Source: Streptomyces sp. CB02261 | Lineage (GTDB): Bacteria > Actinomycetota > Actinomycetes > Streptomycetales > Streptomycetaceae | DNA: 64,000 nucleotides | Assembly: GCF_001905665.1 (NCBI RefSeq) | Contig: NZ_LIVX01000002.1 | Location: 62,001-126,000, forward strand | Direction: 5' to 3' | Shown here: positions 8,620-18,200 of the stretch, one piece after another | How positions within the stretch are numbered: the stretch's first letter is position 1 | How the letters are laid out: every line of letters starts with the position of its first letter | Notes under the pieces: model-generated | What the model was told of the DNA's origin: nothing | Database searches by the model: none | What the model saw: only the letters and a program-made list of their open reading frames with translations | Program-made: the position numbers and the translations under genes

Positions 8620-8805
8620 CTACCGGGTACGCCTGCCCTGCCGCCGAAGCGCGTACGTGACGGCCTTCCGGGCCACCGGGTTCAGCTCCTCGACGGCCGC
8701 CGTCAGCGCCCCGAGCTGCTGCTCGGCGCCGCGCCGGCAGGCGGCGGCGAGCAGTTCGTCCACGGAGCCGAGGTGGTAGAAGACCGGCGCCTGGTTTCCG
8801 TCGCT
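8620..8805 (-). pseudogene. TetR regulator remnant
   Basis: About 60 residues in frame resemble the middle of a TetR protein: VFYHLGSVDELLAAACRRG is the characteristic segment just after the recognition helix, followed by a short helical stretch and a TAG stop. The helix-turn-helix upstream is missing, because the frame runs back into the hairpin terminator at 8823-8857, and there is no start codon or ribosome site. It is most likely the truncated relic of a former regulator, possibly of cslA, since it lies directly upstream of that gene in the same direction. Confidence 0.55.
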
Positions 8806-8822
8806 CAACCATCGGGCACGAA

Positions 8823-8857
8823 GAAGCCCCCGGCCTGTGACCAGGACCGGGGGCTTC
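8823..8857. terminator. Terminator after the thiamine-binding protein gene
   Basis: A perfect 11-bp stem (GAAGCCCCCGG / CCGGGGGCTTC) with a 13-nt loop lies 29 bp beyond the stop codon of the minus-strand gene at 8886-9179. Confidence 0.75.
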
Positions 8858-8885
8858 GCCGACGATGCGGCGTCAGGGGGCGGGG

Positions 8886-9179
8886 TCAGGCGCCGAGGTG
8901 GCGCTCCACCGTCTCGACCTTCGAGGTCAGACCGTCCGTCACACCGGGGCGGATGTCGGCCTTCATGACCACCGAGACGCGCGGCGCACGGGCCTCCACG
9001 GCGGCGACGGCGCGCTTCACCACGTCCATCACCTCGTCCCACTCACCTTCCACGGAGGTGAACATGGCGTCGGTACGGTTCGGCAGGCCGGACTCGCGGA
9101 CGACCCGGACGGCGTCGGCGACGTACTCGCCGACCTCCTCCCCCACGCCCAGCGGGGTCACCGAGAACGCGACGATCAC
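8886..9179 (-). CDS. MTH1187/YkoF-type thiamine-binding protein
   Basis: A 97-residue protein of the UPF0045/MTH1187 family, small ferredoxin-fold proteins that in characterised members bind thiamine-like ligands. It shows [10 protein letters not shown] at the N-terminus, [21 protein letters not shown] in the middle and [13 protein letters not shown] near the end, as in the family. The GTG start at 9179 overlaps the TGA of the upstream DUF3817 gene by 4 bp, so translation is probably coupled. A hairpin follows. The ligand here is inferred from family only. Confidence 0.82.
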   Translation of the reverse strand: MIVAFSVTPLGVGEEVGEYVADAVRVVRESGLPNRTDAMFTSVEGEWDEVMDVVKRAVAAVEARAPRVSVVMKADIRPGVTDGLTSKVETVERHLGA

Positions 9180-9529
9180 GCCTTCACCGCACCCTCGGCG
9201 CTCGCCGCGCGGGCGCGGGAGGCGATGACCGCGTCCTCGGCCTCGCGCTTCAGCTTCCGCTCGGCGTAGAAGCCGCCGAACGGCAGCACCGAGAGGACGA
9301 AGTACAGGGCGGCGGTGCCGAGGCTCCACCTGGTGCGGTTCCAGGCGTCCAGCCAGAACAGGACGTAGAGGACGAACAGCACGCCGTGGACCGCGCCCAT
9401 CACCGGAACCGCGTTGAAGTCCGTCGTCCGCTTGAGTACCGAGCAGACCAGCAGGAGCAGGAACGAGACGGCCTCCGGCGCGGAGACGAGCCGGAGCCGG
9501 TGGAGCGAGGAAGCGGTCTTGATGTCCAC
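9176..9529 (-). CDS. DUF3817 small integral membrane protein, second copy
   Basis: A 117-residue DUF3817 protein with about three hydrophobic segments (for example [20 protein letters not shown], and [22 protein letters not shown] carrying the family motif). The C-terminus is charged. I chose the GTG at 9529; an ATG at 9583 would add 18 residues that look non-conserved. It is translationally coupled to the MTH1187-type gene and divergent from the AIM24 cluster, with about 107 bp between them. It is a paralogue of the product of 2660-2992. Confidence 0.75.
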   Translation of the reverse strand: MDIKTASSLHRLRLVSAPEAVSFLLLLVCSVLKRTTDFNAVPVMGAVHGVLFVLYVLFWLDAWNRTRWSLGTAALYFVLSVLPFGGFYAERKLKREAEDAVIASRARAASAEGAVKA

Positions 9530-9636
9530 GGAGGGGGTCACCTTCGTTCGATCTTGTGAACGGATGCACAAGGGCCCGTCCATTGTGCACGCCGACTTTG
9601 CTGTCTCTTTATCCGGGTCCCCAGTACCTTCGTCGC

Positions 9637-10275
9637 GTGGCAACGTTCCGACTCCAAGGCAGCAAGGTGCTCGCCGTCTCGATGACCGGCGACGCCGTCA
9701 AGGCGAAGAACGGCTCGATGGTCGCCTATGACGGCCAGATGGCGTTCAAGAAGATGAGTGGCGGCGGTGAGGGCCTGCGCGGCATGGTGACCCGCCGGCT
9801 CACCGGCGAGCAGATGGAGGTGATGGAGGTACGCGGCCAGGGGACCTGCTGGTTCGCCGACCGGGCCTCCGAGATCAACCTCGTGTCCCTGCACGGCGAC
9901 AAGCTCTGGGTCGAGGCGAGCAACCTGCTCTGCACCGACGCGGGGCTGCGCACCGGCACGACCTTCACCGGCCTGCGCGGCGGCGCCACCGGCAACGGCA
10001 TGTTCACGACCACGGTCGAGGGCACGGGCCAGGCGGCGATCATGTCCGACGGCCCGGCGGTCGTGCTGCGGGTGACCCCGCAGTACCCGCTCCAGGTCGA
10101 CCCCGGGGCGTACATCGCGCACCAGGGGAACCTCCAGCAGCACTTCCAGTCGGGTGTGACCTTCCGCACCTTCATGGGCGAGGGCGGCGGCGAGGCCTTC
10201 CAGATCCGCTTCGAGGGCGACGGCCTCGTGTACGTCCAGCCGAGTGAGCGGAACACCGTCGGGGGTGACGTCTGA
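9637..10275 (+). CDS. AIM24 family protein (first of three)
   Basis: A 212-residue AIM24/TIGR00266-type protein, a Gly-rich beta-barrel fold whose bacterial role is unknown. Family features are the recurring pattern of short beta-strands around KAKNGSMVAYDGQMAF, the middle segment GQGTCWFADRASEI, and the end segment GEAFQIRFEGDGLVYVQ. The start is a GTG at 9637 with no evident ribosome site, so the mRNA may be leaderless. Its stop overlaps the next start (TGATG). It has no signal peptide or membrane helix, so a cytoplasmic location is expected. Confidence 0.82.
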   Translation: MATFRLQGSKVLAVSMTGDAVKAKNGSMVAYDGQMAFKKMSGGGEGLRGMVTRRLTGEQMEVMEVRGQGTCWFADRASEINLVSLHGDKLWVEASNLLCTDAGLRTGTTFTGLRGGATGNGMFTTTVEGTGQAAIMSDGPAVVLRVTPQYPLQVDPGAYIAHQGNLQQHFQSGVTFRTFMGEGGGEAFQIRFEGDGLVYVQPSERNTVGGDV

Positions 10276-10925
10276 TGCCGTTCCGTGAGATCAACTCGAA
10301 GATGGTCGAGGCGACCGTCATCCCGGGGCAGCGGATGTTCAGCCAGCGCGGCGCGATGCTCGCGTACCGCGGGGACGTCACTTTCACGCCGAACATGGCG
10401 GGCGGTCAGGGCGGCCTGATGTCGATGATCGGCCGCCGGGTGGCCGGCGAGGCGACTCCGCTGATGACCGTCGAGGGCAACGGCACGGTGATGTTCGGGC
10501 ACGGCGGCCACCACATCCAGGTGATCGGCCTGACGGGCGACACCCTGTACGTGGAGGCCGACCGGCTGCTGGCCTTCGACGGCACCCTGGAGCAGGGCAC
10601 GATGTTCATGGGCTCGCAGGGCGGGGTCATGGGCATGGTCCGCGGCCAGGTCACCGGCCAGGGCCTCTTCACCACCACCCTGAAGGGGCACGGCGCGGTG
10701 GCCGTCATGGCGCACGGCGGGGTCATCGAGCTGCCGATCACGCCGGGCCGCCCGGTGCACGTGGACCCGCAGGCGTACGTGGCCCATCACGGCGACGTGC
10801 GGAACAAGCTGTCGACCGCGCTCGGCTGGCGCGACATGGTGGGGCGCGGCTCGGGCGAGGCGTTCCAGCTGGAGCTGAGCGGCAGCGGCGCGGTGTACGT
10901 CCAGGCCTCGGAGGAGAAGCTGTGA
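10275..10925 (+). CDS. AIM24 family protein (second of three)
   Basis: A 216-residue AIM24 paralogue sharing the layout of its neighbours: QRGAMLAYRGDVTFTP, then GNGTVMFGHGGHHI, then GEAFQLELSGSGAVYVQ at the end. Its ATG overlaps the stop of the first gene by 1 bp and its stop overlaps the GTG of the third by 4 bp, so all three should be made together, perhaps as a hetero-oligomer. The function is unknown. It has no signal peptide. Confidence 0.82.
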   Translation: MPFREINSKMVEATVIPGQRMFSQRGAMLAYRGDVTFTPNMAGGQGGLMSMIGRRVAGEATPLMTVEGNGTVMFGHGGHHIQVIGLTGDTLYVEADRLLAFDGTLEQGTMFMGSQGGVMGMVRGQVTGQGLFTTTLKGHGAVAVMAHGGVIELPITPGRPVHVDPQAYVAHHGDVRNKLSTALGWRDMVGRGSGEAFQLELSGSGAVYVQASEEKL

Positions 10926-11707
10926 GCACCCCGGTGATCCACGACCCGGCGACGCTTCCGTCGGACGACAACGTGAACCCGTACACCTTCTGCGTGGAGC
11001 TCAAGGGCTCCCAGTGGTTCCTGCAGAAGGGCAAGATGATCGCCTACTACGGGCGGATCGAGTTCAACGGCATCGGGCACGGGCGGCTCGACCGGCTGGT
11101 CCGGACGTCCTTCCACTCGCCGCTGCACGCGAGCGACTGGGTGGTCGCGGAGGGCAGCGGGAAGATGCTGCTCGCGGACCGGGCCTTCGACGTGAACTCG
11201 TTCGACCTGGACGAGGGCAACCTGACGATCCGTTCGGGCAATCTGCTGGCCTACCAGCCGACGCTGGCCCTGAAGCAGTCGATCGTGCCGGGCTTCGTGA
11301 CGCTGATCGGCACGGGCAAGTTCGTGGCCGCGTCGAACGGCCCCGTGGTCTTCATGGAGCCGCCGATGCGGGTGGACCCGCAGGCGCTGGTGGGCTGGGC
11401 GGACTGCCCGTCCCCGTGCCACCACTACGACCACGGCTACATGACGGGCGTGATGGGCGGCGTCCGGGCCCTGACGGGCATCGGCGGCACCTCGGGCGAG
11501 GAGCACCAGTTCGAGTTCGTGGGCGCGGGCACGGTGCTGCTCCAGTCGACGGAGCTGCTGATGGCGGAACGCGCGATCGGCGGACCGCCGGCACAGGCGG
11601 GCGTCCCGGGCGGCCACGGAGGACATGGTTCCGGCCAAGCGGCCCAGGGCTCGGCCCCGCGCCTTCCCGGCCAGCTGGGGGACCTCCAGCGTCGTTTCGG
11701 GCTGTGA
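10922..11707 (+). CDS. AIM24 family protein (third of three)
   Basis: A 261-residue AIM24 paralogue, longer than the other two because of a Gly/Pro/Ala-rich C-terminal extension of about 45 residues (after ELLMAERAIGG). It also has a His-rich loop (CPSPCHHYDHGYM) not obvious in the siblings, which could bind metal. The core segments GSQWFLQKGKMIAYYGRIEF and GEEHQFEFVGAGTVLLQ match the family. The GTG start overlaps the previous stop (GTGA). The function is unknown. Confidence 0.82.
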   Translation: MSTPVIHDPATLPSDDNVNPYTFCVELKGSQWFLQKGKMIAYYGRIEFNGIGHGRLDRLVRTSFHSPLHASDWVVAEGSGKMLLADRAFDVNSFDLDEGNLTIRSGNLLAYQPTLALKQSIVPGFVTLIGTGKFVAASNGPVVFMEPPMRVDPQALVGWADCPSPCHHYDHGYMTGVMGGVRALTGIGGTSGEEHQFEFVGAGTVLLQSTELLMAERAIGGPPAQAGVPGGHGGHGSGQAAQGSAPRLPGQLGDLQRRFGL

Positions 11708-11763
11708 GCGGTAGTCTGCGGAGTGTGACGCCCTCGAACGCGCGCTCCCAGATTTCGTCAAGC

Positions 11764-11784
11764 ATTCAACTTCTTAGGTAGAAT
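11764..11784. promoter_or_regulatory. Candidate MarR operator overlapping a -10 element
   Basis: A 21-bp imperfect palindrome with arms ATTCaAC and GTaGAAT lies 6 bp before the MarR start codon. The right arm contains TAGAAT at 11779-11784, a good -10 hexamer. MarR proteins commonly bind such sites over their own promoter, so autorepression is likely. Confidence 0.5.
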
Positions 11785-11790
11785 CCATAC

Positions 11791-12267
11791 ATGGAGACCG
11801 AGACCGCCACCCCGTGGCTCACCGATGGCGAGCAGTGCGCCTGGCGCACCTTCCTTGACGTCCAGAGGATGCTGACGTACCAGCTGGAGAAGGATCTCCA
11901 GCCCTTCGGTCTGACGATGAACGACTACGAGATCCTGGTGAACCTCTCGGAGTCGGCGGAGCGGCGGCTGCGCATGAGCGATCTCGCCGCGGCCACCCTC
12001 CAGTCCAAGAGCCGGCTCTCGCACCAGATCACCCGGATGGAGAACGCCGGGCTCGTCCGCCGCGAGAACTGCGAGTCCGACCGGCGCGGGCTGTACGCCG
12101 TCCTCACCGACTGCGGCATGGAGACCATGCGCAAGGTCGCCCCGCACCACGTCGAGTCGGTGCGCAGGCACTTCATCGACCAGATCGGCGGCGAGGCCCT
12201 CGGCGACCTCCACCAGTCCCTCAAGCCGGTCGCCGAGCAGCTGCGCGGACGGCGCGGCAAGCCGTAG
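11791..12267 (+). CDS. MarR family transcriptional regulator
   Basis: A 158-residue winged-helix protein with the MarR core: MNDYEILVNLSESAERRLRMS, the recognition helix region TLQSKSRLSHQITRMENAGLV and the wing RRENCESDRRGLYAVLTDCG. It has two cysteines near the wing (Cys in NCESD and TDCG) that could be redox-active, though nothing here proves it. The start is the ATG at 11791, immediately after a palindrome likely to be its own operator. It converges on meaB with a 16-bp hairpin between. The targets are unknown. Confidence 0.88.
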   Translation: METETATPWLTDGEQCAWRTFLDVQRMLTYQLEKDLQPFGLTMNDYEILVNLSESAERRLRMSDLAAATLQSKSRLSHQITRMENAGLVRRENCESDRRGLYAVLTDCGMETMRKVAPHHVESVRRHFIDQIGGEALGDLHQSLKPVAEQLRGRRGKP

Positions 12268-12281
12268 CCGCAGTCGTACGT

Positions 12282-12318
12282 GAGAGGGCCTCCCCGGGCG
12301 CACCGGGGAGGCCCTCTC
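12282..12318. terminator. Bidirectional terminator between marR and meaB
   Basis: A perfect 16-bp stem (GAGAGGGCCTCCCCGG and its complement) with a 5-nt loop sits between the converging MarR and meaB genes. Confidence 0.85.
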
Positions 12319-12330
12319 GCGTGGCCGCGG

Positions 12331-13287
12331 TCAGTTGCCGGTGAGGCTCGCGACCAGCTCGTCGGAGGCCGCGTACGGGTCGAGGCCGCCCGCCACGATC
12401 CGTTCCGCCAGCGCGTCCAGGCGCCGGTCCCCGTGCAGGTCGCCGATCTTCTCGCGCAGGGCCGTGACCGCGATGGTCTCGACCTCGCGCGCCGCCCGGG
12501 AGCGGCGGCGCTCCGCGAGGACCCCGTGCTCCTCCATCCAGGCGCGGTGCTTCTCCAGGGCCTCCACGACCTCGTCGACGCCCTCCCCGCGGGCCGCGAC
12601 CGTCTTGACGATCGGCGGCCGCCAGTCGCCCGGGCCCCGCGCCTCGCCGAGGCCCAGCATGTGGTTGAGCTCACGGGCGGTGGCGTCCGCGCCGTCCCGG
12701 TCGGCCTTGTTGACCACGTACACGTCGCCGATCTCCAGGATGCCCGCCTTCGCGGCCTGGATCCCGTCGCCCATGCCCGGGGCGAGGAGCACCACCGAGG
12801 TGTCGGCCTGGGAGGCGATCTCGACCTCGGACTGCCCGACGCCGACGGTCTCCACGAGGATCACCTCGCAGCCGGCCGCGTCCAGGACGCGGATGGCCTG
12901 CGGGGCGGACCAGGCGAGCCCGCCCAGATGGCCGCGGGTCGCCATGGAGCGGATGTAGACGCCCGGGTCGGAGGCGTGCTCCGACATCCGGACCCGGTCG
13001 CCGAGGAGCGCTCCCCCGCTGAACGGCGAGGACGGGTCGACGGCCAGGACGCCGACCCGCTTGCCGGCCCGCCGGTAGGCGGAGACGAGCGCGGAGGTCG
13101 ACGTGGACTTGCCGACGCCGGGCGAGCCGGTCAGTCCCACCACGTACGCGTTGCCGGTGAGCGGCGCGAGGGCCGCCATCACCTCGCGCAGCTGGGGGGA
13201 CGCCCCCTCGACGAGGGAGATGAGCCGGGCCACGGCCCGCGGCCGGCCCTCCCGTGCCCGGGCGACGAGTTCGGGGACGTCCACCAT
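12331..13287 (-). CDS. meaB: MeaB-type G-protein chaperone of acyl-CoA mutase
   Basis: A 318-residue GTPase of the MeaB/ArgK (MMAA) family, which gates cofactor loading into, and protects, B12-dependent acyl-CoA mutases. It has the P-loop GLTGSPGVGKST, the switch region VETVGVGQSE and the specificity motif VNKAD, plus a helical C-terminal dimerisation arm. Its ATG at 13287 lies about 30 bp after the thiolase stop, so the two form an operon. Likely clients are methylmalonyl-CoA mutase and the IcmA/IcmB mutase; IcmA is encoded 10 kb away in this window. Confidence 0.93.
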   Translation of the reverse strand: MVDVPELVARAREGRPRAVARLISLVEGASPQLREVMAALAPLTGNAYVVGLTGSPGVGKSTSTSALVSAYRRAGKRVGVLAVDPSSPFSGGALLGDRVRMSEHASDPGVYIRSMATRGHLGGLAWSAPQAIRVLDAAGCEVILVETVGVGQSEVEIASQADTSVVLLAPGMGDGIQAAKAGILEIGDVYVVNKADRDGADATARELNHMLGLGEARGPGDWRPPIVKTVAARGEGVDEVVEALEKHRAWMEEHGVLAERRRSRAAREVETIAVTALREKIGDLHGDRRLDALAERIVAGGLDPYAASDELVASLTGN

Positions 13288-13316
13288 CTGCGCTGCTCCT
13301 TGCCTGAGCCGGGTGC

Positions 13317-14525
13317 TTACTTGCCGTTGCCGGGGACGCGCACGATCAGCGCGTCGCCCTGGCCGCCACCGCCGCACAGGGCCGCCGCGCCGATGCCGCC
13401 GCCGCGCCGCTTGAGCTCCAGGGCGAGGTGCAGCACCACACGGGCGCCGGACATGCCGATCGGGTGACCCAGCGCGATGGCGCCGCCGTTGACGTTCACC
13501 TTCTCGGGGGTGACGCCGAGGTCCTTCATTGACTGCACGGCGACCGCGGCGAAGGCCTCGTTGATCTCGATGAGGTCGAGGTCCTCGACGCCCAGGCCCT
13601 CCTTCTTCAGGGCGTGGCGGATCGCGTTGGACGGCTGCGACTGGAGCGAGTTGTCGGGGCCGGCCACGTTGCCGTGGGCGCCGATCTCGGCGATCCACTC
13701 CAGACCCAGCTCCTGGGCCTTGGCCTTGCTCATCACGACGACGGCGGCGGCGCCGTCGGAGATCTGCGAGGAGGTGCCGGCGGTGATGGTGCCGTCCTTG
13801 GCGAAGGCCGGGCGGAGCTTGCCGAGGGACTCGGCGGTGGTCTCGGCGCGGATGCCCTCGTCCTTGGCGAAGACGACCGGGTCGCCCTTGCGCTGCGGGA
13901 TCTCGATCGGGGTGATCTCGGCCTCGAAGATGCCGTTCTTCTGGGCGGCGGCGGCGCGCTGGTGCGAGAGCGCGGCGATCTCGTCCTGCTCGGGGCGCTT
14001 GATGCCCAGGCGGGTGTTGTGCTTCTCGGTGGACTCGCCCATGGCGATGCCCTCGGAGGAGTCGGTGAGGCCGTCGTACGCCATGGAGTCGATCATCTCG
14101 ATGGCGCCGTACTTGAAGCCCTCGCGGGACTTCGGCAGCAGGTGCGGGGCGTTGGTCATCGACTCCTGGCCGCCGGCGACGACCACGTCGAACTCGCCCG
14201 CGCGGATGAGCTGGTCGGCGAGGGCGATGGCGTCGAGGCCGGAGAGACACACCTTGTTGATGGTGAGGGCGGGGACGCTCATCGGGATGCCGGCCTTGAC
14301 GGCGGCCTGACGGGCGGGGATCTGACCGGCGCCCGCCTGGAGCACCTGGCCCATGATCACGTACTGGACCTGGTCGCCGCCGATGCCGGCCCGGTCGAGG
14401 GCGGCCTTGATGGCGAAGCCGCCGAGCTCGGCGCCCGAGAAGGACTTGAGCGAGCCGAGCAGGCGACCCATGGGCGTGCGGGCGCCCGCGACGATCACTG
14501 AGGTGGTACCGGTCGTTCCAGACAT
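13317..14525 (-). CDS. Acetyl-CoA C-acetyltransferase (thiolase)
   Basis: A 402-residue thiolase that condenses or cleaves acetoacetyl-CoA-type substrates. The nucleophilic Cys is Cys93 in [11 protein letters not shown], the His is in [16 protein letters not shown], and the second Cys is in [10 protein letters not shown]. These are the complete catalytic triad of biosynthetic thiolases. It is followed directly by meaB, so it belongs to an acyl-CoA metabolism operon. It may work with the 3-hydroxyacyl-CoA dehydrogenase at 31264-32112. Exact chain-length specificity cannot be read from the sequence. Confidence 0.92.
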   Translation of the reverse strand: MSGTTGTTSVIVAGARTPMGRLLGSLKSFSGAELGGFAIKAALDRAGIGGDQVQYVIMGQVLQAGAGQIPARQAAVKAGIPMSVPALTINKVCLSGLDAIALADQLIRAGEFDVVVAGGQESMTNAPHLLPKSREGFKYGAIEMIDSMAYDGLTDSSEGIAMGESTEKHNTRLGIKRPEQDEIAALSHQRAAAAQKNGIFEAEITPIEIPQRKGDPVVFAKDEGIRAETTAESLGKLRPAFAKDGTITAGTSSQISDGAAAVVVMSKAKAQELGLEWIAEIGAHGNVAGPDNSLQSQPSNAIRHALKKEGLGVEDLDLIEINEAFAAVAVQSMKDLGVTPEKVNVNGGAIALGHPIGMSGARVVLHLALELKRRGGGIGAAALCGGGGQGDALIVRVPGNGK

Positions 14526-14662
14526 GAGGCACGGCCCCTAGGGATGAGGAGTGAACGAGGGTTTACCGCCAATGTACTGAGGGGCGCCGCGCCCGGTCAC
14601 CGGGCAGCCGGTGTGACGGCGCGCACGTTGCGTAACCACTCTCCCGGCGTTGCACTGGAGGC

Positions 14663-15115
14663 ATGCTGACGCGAATCGACCACATCGGGATCGCCTGTTT
14701 CGACCTGGACAAGACTGTCGAGTTCTACCGTGCGACGTACGGTTTCGAGGTCTTCCACTCCGAGGTCAACGAGGAGCAGGGCGTCCGCGAGGCCATGCTG
14801 AAGATCAACGACACCTCGGACGGCGGAGCCTCGTACCTCCAGCTCCTGGAGCCGACCCGGGAGGACTCGGCGGTGGGCAAGTGGCTCGCCAAGAACGGTG
14901 AGGGCGTGCACCACATCGCCTTCGGCACGGCGGACGTGGACGGGGACGCCGAGGCCATCCGTTCCAAGGGCGTGCGGGTGCTCTACGACGAGCCGCGGAT
15001 CGGCTCCATGGGCTCCCGGATCACCTTCCTGCACCCCAAGGACTGTCACGGCGTGCTCACGGAACTGGTCACCTCGGCCGAGCCGTCCGCTGACCACTCC
15101 TCAGCGGAGCACTGA
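14663..15115 (+). CDS. mce: Methylmalonyl-CoA epimerase
   Basis: A 150-residue member of the vicinal-oxygen-chelate fold that interconverts (R)- and (S)-methylmalonyl-CoA. The metal ligands expected from the Propionibacterium enzyme are present: His7, Gln60, His84 and Glu134. It is divergent from the thiolase-meaB operon over 137 bp, which fits shared control of methylmalonyl-CoA metabolism. The epimerase feeds the (2S) isomer to polyketide synthases and the (2R) isomer to the mutase. The last dozen residues are a non-conserved Ser/Glu/His tail. Confidence 0.93.
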   Translation: MLTRIDHIGIACFDLDKTVEFYRATYGFEVFHSEVNEEQGVREAMLKINDTSDGGASYLQLLEPTREDSAVGKWLAKNGEGVHHIAFGTADVDGDAEAIRSKGVRVLYDEPRIGSMGSRITFLHPKDCHGVLTELVTSAEPSADHSSAEH

Positions 15116-15141
15116 CCTCCGGATTCCTGGCCCGGTAGAGT
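15112..15141 (+). promoter_or_regulatory. Candidate scy promoter
   Basis: CTGACC at 15112-15117, overlapping the mce stop codon, and TAGAGT at 15136-15141 are separated by 18 bp, matching an HrdB-type promoter reading toward scy. A 7-bp GC hairpin (15129-15156) overlaps it and may end mce transcripts. The leader to scy would be about 140 nt. Confidence 0.4.
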
Positions 15142-15287
15142 GGGCGACTCCGGGCCGGGGCCGGTCGGGGCCGCTCCGTGCGGCACCGAAGTCGGGATGT
15201 CGGGGTCGTCCGATCTGTCACGATCCCCCGGGGGTCCGTCCTCGGCCGTGAGGGCGTGCTCGTAGGAGTGTTGCGACCAGGGGACGG

Positions 15288-18200
15288 ATGGACCGCGCAG
15301 TGCGGGGCTACGAACGCCAGGAGAGCCACCGAGCTGAAGACGACCATCTCGCCCGGTTCGAAGCCGAGATGGACCGGCTGAAGACCGAGCGCGAGAAGGC
15401 CGTCCAGCACGCCGAGGACCTCGGATACCAGGTCGAGGTCTTGCGCGCCAAGCTCCACGAGGCGCGCCGCACCATCGCGTCCCGGCCCGCTTACGACAGC
15501 GCCGACATCGGCTACCAGGCCGAGCAGCTGCTGCGGAACGCGCAGGCGCAGGCCGAGCAGCTGCGCCAGGACGCCGAGCGCGAGCTGCGCGAGGCCCGGG
15601 CGCAGACGCAGCGCATCCTCCAGGAGCACGCCGAGCACCAGGCCAGGCTCCAGGCCGAGCTGCACAACGAGGCCGTCCAGCGGCGCCAGCAGCTGGACCA
15701 GGAGCTCAACGAGCGCCGGCAGACCGTCGAGGCGCACGTCAACGAGAACGTCGCCTGGGCCGAGCAGCTCCGCGCCCGTACGGAGTCCCAGGCCCGCCGG
15801 CTGATGGAGGAGTCCCGCGCGGAGGCCGAGCAGTCGCTCGCCGCCGCCCGCGCCGAGGCCACCCGGCTCGCCGAGGAGACCAGCCGCCGGGTCGGCGCGG
15901 AGGCCGAGTCCGCCCGTGCCGAGGCCGAAGCGATTCTGCTGCGCGCCCGCAAGGACGCCGAGCGGCTCCTGAGCGCCGCCTCCAGCCAGGCGCAGGAGGC
16001 CACCAGCCACGCCGAGCAGCTCCGCTCGACCACCACCGCCGAGACCGACCAGGCCCGCCGGCAGGCCACCGAGCTCTCCCGCGCCGCCGAGCAGCGCATG
16101 CAGGAGGCCGAGGAGAAGCTCCGGCTGGCCCGTGCCGAGGCCGAGAAGACCCTCGCCGAGGCCAAGGAGAGCGCGGCCAGGCAGCTCGCCTCCGCGGAGT
16201 CGGTCAACGAGCAGCGCACCCGCACCGCGAAGACGGAGATCGCCCGGCTCGTCGGCGAGGCCACCAAGGACGCCGAGGCCCTCAAGGCGGAGGCCGAGGA
16301 GAAGCTGCGCGAGGCGACCGCCGAGGCGGAGAAGCTCGTCGAGGAGGCCTCGGAGAAGGCCCGTACGGCCGCCGCCGAGGACTCCGCCGCCGCCCTCGCC
16401 AAGGCCGCGCGCAACGCCGAGGAGATCCTCACCAAGGCGTCCGAGGACGCCCGGGAGACCACCCGCAAGGCCTCCGAGGAGGCCGAGCGGGTCCGCCGCG
16501 AGGCCGAGACCGAGGCCGACCGGCTGCGCGCCCAGGCCGAGGAGCAGGCCGACGAGCTGCTCGGTTCGGCGAAGGACGACACCAAGGAGTACCGCGCCAA
16601 GACGGTCGAGCTCCAGGAGGAGGCGCGGCGGCTGCGCGGCGAGGCCGAGCAGCTGCGTTCCGAGGCCATCGACGAGGGCGAGCGGATCCGCGGCGAGGCC
16701 CGGCGGGAGGCCGTCCAGCAGATCGAGGAGGCGGCGCGGACCGCCGAGGAGCTGCTGACCAAGGCCCGTACGGACGCCGACGGGCTGCGCACCAAGGCCG
16801 GCGCCGAGAGCGAGCGGGTCAAGTCGGAGGCCATGGAGCGCGCCCAGACGCTCCGGGCGCAGGCCGAGGAGACCCTGGAGCGCACCCGCGCGGAGGCCGA
16901 GCGGCTGCGCGCCGAAGCCGAGGAGCAGGCCGAGGCGGTCAGGGAGGCGGCCGAGAAGGCCGCCGCCGGGCTGCGCGCGGACGCCGAGCGGGCCGCGGAG
17001 GCGCGCCGCGCGGAGGCCGCCGAGGAGCTGACCCGGCTGCACACCGACGCCGAGGCGAAGGTGGCGGCCGCCGGGGAGGAGCTCACCGACGCGCGGGCCG
17101 AGAGCGAGCGGATCCGCCGCGAGGCCGCCGAGGAGACCGAGCGGCTGCGCACCGAGGCCGCCGAGCGCATCCGCACCTTCCAGGAGCAGGCCGAGCAGGA
17201 GGCCGAGCGGCTGCGCGCCGAGGCCGCGTCGGACGCCTCCACCACGCGTACGGAGGCGGAGAGCGCCGCGGTACGGCTCCGCACGGAGGCCGCCGAGGAG
17301 GCGGAGCGGCTGCGCTCGGAGGCCCAGGAGAGCGCCGACCGGGTGCGGGCCGAGGCCGCCGCGGCGGCCGAGCGGGTCGCGGCCGAGGCCGCCGAGGCCC
17401 TCGCCGCCGCGCAGGAGGAGGCCGTACGGCGCCGCCGGGAGGCCGAGGAGACGCTGGAGTCGGCCCGTTCCGAGGCGGGCCGGGAGCGCGAGCACGCCCG
17501 GGAGCAGTCGGAGGAGCTGCTCGCCGCCGCCCGCAAGCGGGTCGAGGACGCGCAGGTCGAGGCGCAGCGCCTGGTCGAGGAGGCGGACGCGCGGGCGACC
17601 GAGATGGTCTCCGCGGCCTCGCGAGCCGCGCAGGAGGTACGGGACTCGGTGGCGGGTCTGCGCGAGCAGGCCGAGGAGGAGATCGCCGGGCTCCGCAGCG
17701 CCGCCGAGCACGCGGCGGAGCGGACGCGCACCGAGGCGCAGGAGGAGGCGGACCGGGTCCGCGCCGACGCGCACGAGGAGCGGGAGCGGGCGACCGAGGA
17801 CGCCGGCCGGGTCCGGGCCCGCGCCCAGGAGGAGACCGAGGCCGCGAAGGCTCTGGCCGAGCGGACGGTCACGGACGCGATCGCGGAGTCGGAGAAGCTG
17901 CGGGCGGACACCGCCGAGTACGCGCAGCGGGTACGGACCGAGGTGACGGATTCGCTCGCCGCGGCCGAGCAGGACGCGGCCCGTACCCGGGCGGACGCCC
18001 GGGAGGACGCGAACCGGATCCGTTCGGAGGCCGCCGAGCGTGCCGAGGCCGTGGTCGGCGAGGCGCGTGCGGAGGCGGAGCGGATCGCCGCCGAGGCGGA
18101 GCAGGTCCTCGACGAGGCCCGCAAGGCCGCCGACAAGCGGCGCAGCGACGCCGCCGAGCAGGCCGACGCGCTGCTCGCGGAGGCCACGAGCGAGGCCGAG

